A DNA stretch of 64,000 bases, taken from contig NZ_JOEZ01000023.1 in NCBI RefSeq assembly GCF_000721175.1, forward strand, positions 34,305 to 98,304, read 5' to 3'. Source of the stretch: Streptomyces anulatus (GTDB lineage Bacteria; Actinomycetota; Actinomycetes; Streptomycetales; Streptomycetaceae). Shown piece after piece: positions 59,206 to 64,000 of this stretch. The position numbers and the translations under genes were made by a program. Within the stretch, counting starts at the first letter, position 1, and every line of letters begins with the position of its first letter. The notes under the pieces are model-generated. The model did not search any database and was not told where the DNA came from. It saw nothing but the letters and a program-made list of their open reading frames with translations.

Positions 59206-59244
59206 GCCGCCGCGGCCCGGGGCAGTACCCCGGACCGCGGCGGC
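59206..59244. terminator. Bidirectional terminator after hpd
   Basis: A 17-bp stem with one mismatch (59206-59222 with 59228-59244) and CAGTA loop, between convergent hpd and the TPR gene. Confidence 0.82.
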
Positions 59245-59268
59245 CCGCGTCCTTCACGGGCGCCGCTG

Positions 59269-60900
59269 TCACGGACTCCTCGACGCGGAAGGTGACGGGA
59301 GAGGCGGCGCGGAAGGCGACGGGGACTTCGAGGGAGCCGGGGCCGGGGCCTCGGGCTTCGTCTCCCGCTTCGGCTCCGACCCGGGGGCCCGCGGCGGAGG
59401 CGGAGGCGGCTCCATGCCGCCAGGACCGCCCGGCGGCGGCTCGCCCAGCGCGTCCAACGCCTCCTGGGCCGACGGAGCGGCGAGCGGCGAGAACGCCGGG
59501 TTGGTGCGCACGGCCTCCTCCAGGTGGCGGCGCGCCGGACCGTAGTCCTTCAGCTCCCGCTGGATCACGCCCAGGTGGTACGCGTACGAGGCGTTCCGTA
59601 CGCCCGTGTCGACGGCCCGCTCCGCGTACTCGAGCCCTTCCCACGACCTGCCCGCCCGGTGCAGCGCCCAGCCCAGCGCGTCCGCCACCGCCGCACTGCG
59701 GTGCTGCTTCGTCCACTGGCCGCGCAGCAGCTCCACAGCCGTGTCCGGGTCTCCGTGGTCGGCCTCGAGGCGGGCCAGCACCAGGGACTCGTCGACCCCG
59801 GCCCTCTTCGCCTCCGCCACCATCTGCCGCACCTTCGCGTACTGGGTGCGGGCGTCCCCGTCCAGCCCCAGCGACTCGTACAGCTCGCCCAGCTCCAGCG
59901 CGTACTCCGGGCGCGGGAGCTTCTCCAGCGCGCTCTGGTACGCGGCCAGCGCCTCGTCGGTGCGGTCCAGCGCCGCCAGGGCCCGGGCCCGGCCCGCCAG
60001 CGAGGCGAGCTGACCGGCGTCCGTGCGCAGCGCCGCGTCGAACTGCGCCACCGCCTCCTCCGGTTCGCCCCGCTCCCAGGCCAGCTCGCCGAGCCGGTGC
60101 AGCGCCTCGGCCTTCTCGGCGGGCTGCGGCGCCCTGTCGGCCGCCTCCCGGGCGGTGGCCAGCGCGTCCTCGCGCCAGCCCTGGCGCCGGTACAGATCGG
60201 CGGTGCGGGCCAGCGCCGGAACGCCCTTGCGCAGCTCACCGAACTTCTCCGTCGCCGCGGTCGCCGCCTGCCGGTCGCCGAGCCCGGTGTACGCGTCGAT
60301 GAGGACCGGATACACGCTCCAGGTCTTCGGCTGCTGCTTCTTCACGGTCTCGCCCCACCGCTTCGCCGCGAGGAAGTCGTGCCGGGCGTTGGCCAGGGCC
60401 GCAAGGCCCACCCACGCCTCCCCGTTGCCGCGCTCGCCCGGCCGCGCGTCCAGCGAACGCTTCAGGGCCTGTTCGGCGCGGGCGTAGTACGCCGTGTCCG
60501 CCGAACGCCGCGCCCACTCCACGTACGCCGTGCCGAGCGTCGCGAGGGACGGGGCGTCCGTGGGGTGGGACTCCACCCACTTCTGCCGGTCCCCGATCAG
60601 CGCGGTGAGGTCCGAGAGCGAGGCGGGGGAGCCCGCGGTCGTCGCCGCCTCGGCCCGCTCGACCGGCCCCGGCTCCCTCGGCGCGTCCTCCCCGTCCTCC
60701 GCCGCCACCAGCGCCCCGGCCAGCAGCACCCCGGCGGCGACCGCGCCGAACGCGGCCCGGCGCAACGTCGTCCGCAGGGTGGGAGGCGGCGGGAGTACGG
60801 CGGTGGCGCCTTCGGCGGGCATCACGCAGGGGTCCTGCGGGGACGGCTCGGGCGGCTGGCGGGACTCCGGATCCTGCTGCGGCATGACATCCATGGCCAT
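59269..60900 (-). CDS. TPR-repeat membrane protein
   Basis: About 543 residues. A Pro-rich cytosolic N-terminus is followed by one TM helix at about 48-68 (AAFGAVAAGVLLAGALVAA). Multiple tetratricopeptide repeats span about 110-460 (LGTAYVEWARRSADTAYYAR, YHLGVIQRELKDYGPARRHL). The tail is Pro/Ser-rich. Probably an extracytoplasmic protein-interaction scaffold; no partner is known. The start is uncertain among several close ATG codons (60900, 60894, 60885). Confidence 0.8.
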   Translation of the reverse strand: MAMDVMPQQDPESRQPPEPSPQDPCVMPAEGATAVLPPPPTLRTTLRRAAFGAVAAGVLLAGALVAAEDGEDAPREPGPVERAEAATTAGSPASLSDLTALIGDRQKWVESHPTDAPSLATLGTAYVEWARRSADTAYYARAEQALKRSLDARPGERGNGEAWVGLAALANARHDFLAAKRWGETVKKQQPKTWSVYPVLIDAYTGLGDRQAATAATEKFGELRKGVPALARTADLYRRQGWREDALATAREAADRAPQPAEKAEALHRLGELAWERGEPEEAVAQFDAALRTDAGQLASLAGRARALAALDRTDEALAAYQSALEKLPRPEYALELGELYESLGLDGDARTQYAKVRQMVAEAKRAGVDESLVLARLEADHGDPDTAVELLRGQWTKQHRSAAVADALGWALHRAGRSWEGLEYAERAVDTGVRNASYAYHLGVIQRELKDYGPARRHLEEAVRTNPAFSPLAAPSAQEALDALGEPPPGGPGGMEPPPPPPRAPGSEPKRETKPEAPAPAPSKSPSPSAPPLPSPSASRSP

Positions 60901-60991
60901 CACTGTGCGTCAGTCATACGAGCACACCGCGCCTTGGGATCGCTGCCGCCCACGGGTTCACACCTTTGGCCCCGGGTGTCACGCTTGGATC

Positions 60992-62359
60992 ATGAGCGAT
61001 CTCCTCGAACGGCTGCGCGCGGGACTGCCTCCCGAGGCGCTGATCACGGATCCGGACGTCACCGCGTCCTACGCCCACGACATGGCGGGCTTCTGCGAGG
61101 CCGGCACCCCGGCCGTCGTGGTGCTCCCGCGCACGGTCGAGCAGGTCCAGCACGTCATGCGCACCGCCACCGCGCTGCGCGTCCCGGTCGTCCCGCAGGG
61201 CGCCCGCACCGGCCTGTCCGGCGCGGCCAACGCCTCGGACGGCTGCATCGTGCTGTCCCTCGTGAAGATGGACCGGATCCTGGAGATCAGCCCGGTCGAC
61301 CGGATCGCCGTCGTCGAACCGGGCGTCGTCAACGCGGTGCTGTCACGCGCGGTGAACGAACACGGTCTGTACTATCCGCCGGACCCCTCCAGCTGGGAGA
61401 CGTGCACCATCGGCGGCAACATCGGCACCGCGTCCGGCGGCCTGTGCTGCGTGAAGTACGGGGTCACCGCCGAGTACGTCCTCGGTCTGGACGTCGTCCT
61501 CGCCGACGGACGGCTCCTGACCACCGGCCGCCGCACCGCCAAGGGCGTCGCCGGATACGACCTGACCCGGCTCTTCGTCGGGTCCGAAGGCAGCCTCGGG
61601 ATCGTCGTCAAGGCCGTCCTCGCGCTCAGACCGCAGCCACCCCGGCAGCTCGTCCTCGCCGCCGAGTTCCCCACTGCGACCGCCGCCTGTGACGCTGTGT
61701 GCCGGATCATGGAGCGCGGTCACACCCCGTCACTCCTCGAACTGATGGACCGTACGACCGTGCGTGCCGTCAACGCGCTGGCCTCCATGGGCCTGCCCGA
61801 GACCACCGAGGCGCTGCTCCTCTGCGCCTTCGACACCCCCGACCCGCTCGCCGACCTCGCCGCCGTCGGAGAGCTCTGCACCGCCGCCGGGGCCACCGAG
61901 GTGGTCCCCGCAGACAACCCGGCCGAGTCCGAACTGCTCCTCCAGGCGCGCCGGATGTCGCTGACCGCGCTGGAGACCGTCAAGTCCGCCACGATGATCG
62001 ACGACGTCTGCGTACCGCGCTCGCGGCTCGGCGCGATGCTCGCGGGCACGGCGGCCATCGCCGAGGAGTACGACCTCACCATCGGCGTCTGCGCCCACGC
62101 GGGCGACGGCAACACCCACCCCGTCGTCTGCTTCGACCACCACGACCCCGACGAGTCCCGCCGGGCCCGCGAGTCCTTCGACGCCATCATGGCGCTCGGT
62201 CTGGAGCTCGGCGGGACCATCACCGGCGAACACGGCGTCGGAGTCCTCAAGAAGGAGTGGCTCGCCCGCGAACTGGGCGAGACCGGCATCGAACTGCAGC
62301 GCGGCATCAAGGCCGCCTTCGACCCGCTCGGCCTCCTCAACCCCGGCAAACTCTTCTGA
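60992..62359 (+). CDS. FAD-linked oxidase, GlcD/D-lactate dehydrogenase type
   Basis: A 455-residue flavoprotein. The PCMH FAD-binding domain is at about 35-215 (VVPQGARTGLSGAANASDG, IGGNIGTASGGLCCVKYG). The C-terminal catalytic domain has HAGDGNTHPVV and the end motif GTITGEHGVGVLKK. It oxidises a 2-hydroxy acid such as glycolate or D-lactate; which one cannot be read. There are no partner GlcE/GlcF genes, so it is a single-subunit type. Its start is divergent from the TPR gene. Confidence 0.9.
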   Translation: MSDLLERLRAGLPPEALITDPDVTASYAHDMAGFCEAGTPAVVVLPRTVEQVQHVMRTATALRVPVVPQGARTGLSGAANASDGCIVLSLVKMDRILEISPVDRIAVVEPGVVNAVLSRAVNEHGLYYPPDPSSWETCTIGGNIGTASGGLCCVKYGVTAEYVLGLDVVLADGRLLTTGRRTAKGVAGYDLTRLFVGSEGSLGIVVKAVLALRPQPPRQLVLAAEFPTATAACDAVCRIMERGHTPSLLELMDRTTVRAVNALASMGLPETTEALLLCAFDTPDPLADLAAVGELCTAAGATEVVPADNPAESELLLQARRMSLTALETVKSATMIDDVCVPRSRLGAMLAGTAAIAEEYDLTIGVCAHAGDGNTHPVVCFDHHDPDESRRARESFDAIMALGLELGGTITGEHGVGVLKKEWLARELGETGIELQRGIKAAFDPLGLLNPGKLF

Positions 62360-62381
62360 CCGCCCTCCTGTTCGGCGGCTC

Positions 62382-62864
62382 TCACACCTCGCCGTCCTGG
62401 GACGGCGACTCGTCCGCCGACCACGGGTCGCTCAGCCACAGGTCGTCCGCCGGCAGCGGCGCCAGCAGCTCGGCCAGCGCCTCGTCGATGCCGAGCCGCT
62501 CGCTCTCGGTGCCCGGCGGCACCACCCGCAGGGTCCGCTCCACCCAGGCGGACACGGCGGCCGAGGGCACCTCCAGCAGGGCGTTGCCGTCGGGGGAGGT
62601 GAGGGCCACGCAGATGACGCTGCGGTCGTCGACCTTCGTCGGCCAGATCCGTACGTCCCCGTGCCCGCACGGCCGGAACACGCCCTCCACCAGCAGCTCC
62701 CGGGCGAACGTCCAGTGCACGGGCGACTCGGAGCCGATGTGGAAGGCGATGTGCACGGCGTACGGGTCCTCCGTGCGGTACGTCAGCCGGGCGGGTACCG
62801 GGATGGACCGCTCGGGGGACAGGACGAGGCGCAGCTCCAGCTCACGTTCCACGATGCTCATCAT
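62382..62864 (-). CDS. ssgG: SsgA-like sporulation protein (SsgG type)
   Basis: About 160 residues of the SALP family: RELELRLVLSPERSIPVPARL, then YRTEDPYAVHIAFH and RELLVEGVFRPCGHGDVRIWP. SALPs are unique to morphologically complex actinomycetes and guide septum placement and peptidoglycan during sporulation. In S. coelicolor ssgG lies near hpd, which is why this symbol is chosen (from memory). The start is uncertain: ATG 62864, 62861 or 62891. Confidence 0.85.
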   Translation of the reverse strand: MMSIVERELELRLVLSPERSIPVPARLTYRTEDPYAVHIAFHIGSESPVHWTFARELLVEGVFRPCGHGDVRIWPTKVDDRSVICVALTSPDGNALLEVPSAAVSAWVERTLRVVPPGTESERLGIDEALAELLAPLPADDLWLSDPWSADESPSQDGEV

Positions 62865-63052
62865 GAGAATGCACGACCTTCCGGTGCTCATGGGCCGGTC
62901 CCGTGACCGTCCCGCACAAGGAGAGAGCGCCCTCCCCGCCACCTATTACGCGACTTCCCCGAAAAAACTTCGGGCCGTCCCGAAAGTGGTCCCAAACAGG
63001 TGGACCGGCCCGGGGGCGGGCGGCTGTCTGATAGATGTGGACCCTTGTATTG

Positions 63053-63083
63053 AGGCCGTCCGCCCGCGCCGCGGGGACGGCCT
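63053..63083 (+). repeat. Leader hairpin before DUF2510 gene
   Basis: AGGCCGTCC (63053-63061) with GGACGGCCT (63075-63083), a perfect 9-bp stem 30 bp before the start. A second small dyad, CCCGAA-N5-TTCGGG, lies at 62956-62972. Confidence 0.5.
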
Positions 63084-63112
63084 GAGGCCTCGAAGAGATA
63101 CGGGACCCGCTG

Positions 63113-64000
63113 ATGAGCGCGCCAACTCCGGCACCCGGTGACGAAAGCCCCCGCGAGGGCTACTACCCCGACCCCTCCATCCCCGGCTACGTCCGGTACT
63201 GGAACGGCGCGTCCTGGGTCCCCGGTACGAGCCGCCCCGCGCCCCGGCAGGCGAGCCCGTCCGCCGCCTCCGCCGCGGGTGCGCAGACCGCGCCGGTGGA
63301 GGAGACCGGGCCGATCTTCTTCGACGAGGAGGACGGCCTCCAGGCCGGTCCGGGGTCCCCGGCCGGACCGGGCGAAGCCGTCGCGGACCAGACGGACGCC
63401 GCGTCCGTATGGCAGGCGGACAGCGCACGCCAGCAGGGTTTCGGCGGCGAACGGGACCGCCGGGTCGACTGGGCCGGGCCGGCGCAGGAGCCCGCCGGCC
63501 GTCCGTCGCCGTCGGCCGACCCGAGGGCGCCGCTGGCCCAGGACCCGACCGGCGGCGCGCTGCCGGGTATGCGGGAGGGCGGCGACCGGTCCGCCGAGGG
63601 AGCCGGGACGCGTCCGCCGACCGACGGCACGGTCACGATCCGCGCGGTGGGGCCGCAGCCGAAGGCGGTACGGGGGAGCGCTCCTGCGCCCCACGCCGCA
63701 CAGCCCCACCACCCGGCACCGTCGGACTCCGGTACGCCGCAGGGGCCGCAGAACGTGGGCGCGCCGCAGAACCCGAGCGCTGCGCGGAACGGCCTCGCAC
63801 CGGCTCCGGAGCCCCGGGCCCTTCCGGCGCAGGCGCAGCAGCCGCCACAGCAGGCGCAGCGGTCACAGCCGCCACAGCATGCGCAGCCGTCGGCTCCCGC
63901 ACCGGCGCGGGGTCCGGCCCCCACCCCCGCCCCGCAGGAAGTGCGTCAGGGGCCGGTCCAGGTCCCCGCCACCCCCCTACCCACGCCGTCCCCCGCCTCC
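63113..64000 (+). CDS. DUF2510-domain protein, N-terminal part (runs off the window)
   Basis: The frame stays open for 296 codons to the window end. The DUF2510 motif is at about 15-40 (EGYYPDPSIPGYVRYWNGAS). A long Pro/Gln/Ala-rich disordered region follows (AQAQQPPQQAQRSQPPQHAQ). In Streptomyces this kind of start often leads into an RDD or other membrane domain, which would lie beyond this window. No function can be assigned. Confidence 0.8.
   Translation, partial: MSAPTPAPGDESPREGYYPDPSIPGYVRYWNGASWVPGTSRPAPRQASPSAASAAGAQTAPVEETGPIFFDEEDGLQAGPGSPAGPGEAVADQTDAASVWQADSARQQGFGGERDRRVDWAGPAQEPAGRPSPSADPRAPLAQDPTGGALPGMREGGDRSAEGAGTRPPTDGTVTIRAVGPQPKAVRGSAPAPHAAQPHHPAPSDSGTPQGPQNVGAPQNPSAARNGLAPAPEPRALPAQAQQPPQQAQRSQPPQHAQPSAPAPARGPAPTPAPQEVRQGPVQVPATPLPTPSPAS

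Overview
This window is high-GC actinobacterial chromosome, almost certainly Streptomyces. The evidence is a SigU-type ECF sigma/anti-sigma pair, an SsgA-like sporulation protein, a DasR-type operator, a GlnR-type box, an HU gene and many leaderless promoters. As far as I remember, gene order from ftsX/smpB to hpd/ssgG resembles the Streptomyces coelicolor core chromosome. The stretch from about 34.0 to 48.9 kb is an accessory island.

Layout. 0-2.4 kb: 3' end of ftsX, an S41 protease, smpB and tmRNA (trans-translation). 2.4-5.0 kb: divergent MFS/LysR pair sharing an operator. 5.1-9.2 kb: a tightly coupled three-gene operon resembling matA-matB plus an acyltransferase (exopolysaccharide synthesis). 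9.3-12.0 kb: narK and the HemD-like regulator nnaR (nitrate). 12.0-15.6 kb: two acetyltransferases, a CGNR zinc-finger protein, sigU and its anti-sigma factor. 15.7-20.0 kb: a HelD-like ATPase, a candidate structured RNA ending in a terminator, and malic enzyme. 20.3-23.6 kb: HU, an AraC pseudogene, murA, YqgE and a DUF3039 protein. 23.7-28.7 kb: a sugar ABC transporter plus a cytosolic GH20 hexosaminidase with DasR-like control (chito-oligosaccharide uptake). 29.0-34.0 kb: a three-subunit xanthine-dehydrogenase-like molybdoenzyme with odd features.

The island (34.0-48.9 kb) holds WXG-like and PPE-like proteins and a mycosin protease, that is, type VII secretion-associated genes. It also has a 1620-residue RHS polymorphic toxin followed by two paralogous probable immunity genes, an IS3 transposase remnant, and a second module (helical protein, 793-residue WxG protein, lipoprotein, membrane protein). 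A duplicated gene fragment separates the two modules. The island ends close to a tRNA-Cys gene.

49.3-64.0 kb returns to core-type content: an MFS transporter with a truncated Doc toxin fragment at its end, a DEAD/DEAH helicase, an IclR regulator, a YlbL-like PDZ/Lon protease, an ArsR-controlled MFS exporter, Lrp and 4-hydroxyphenylpyruvate dioxygenase, a TPR protein, a GlcD-like oxidase, an SsgG-like protein and the start of a DUF2510 protein.

The best candidates for something undescribed are the RHS toxin/double-immunity/mycosin module, the three-way-junction RNA before malic enzyme, the operator array of the sugar transporter, and the xanthine-dehydrogenase-like enzyme that lacks the usual catalytic glutamate motif. 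All family assignments come from reading sequence and motifs. No database search was run.
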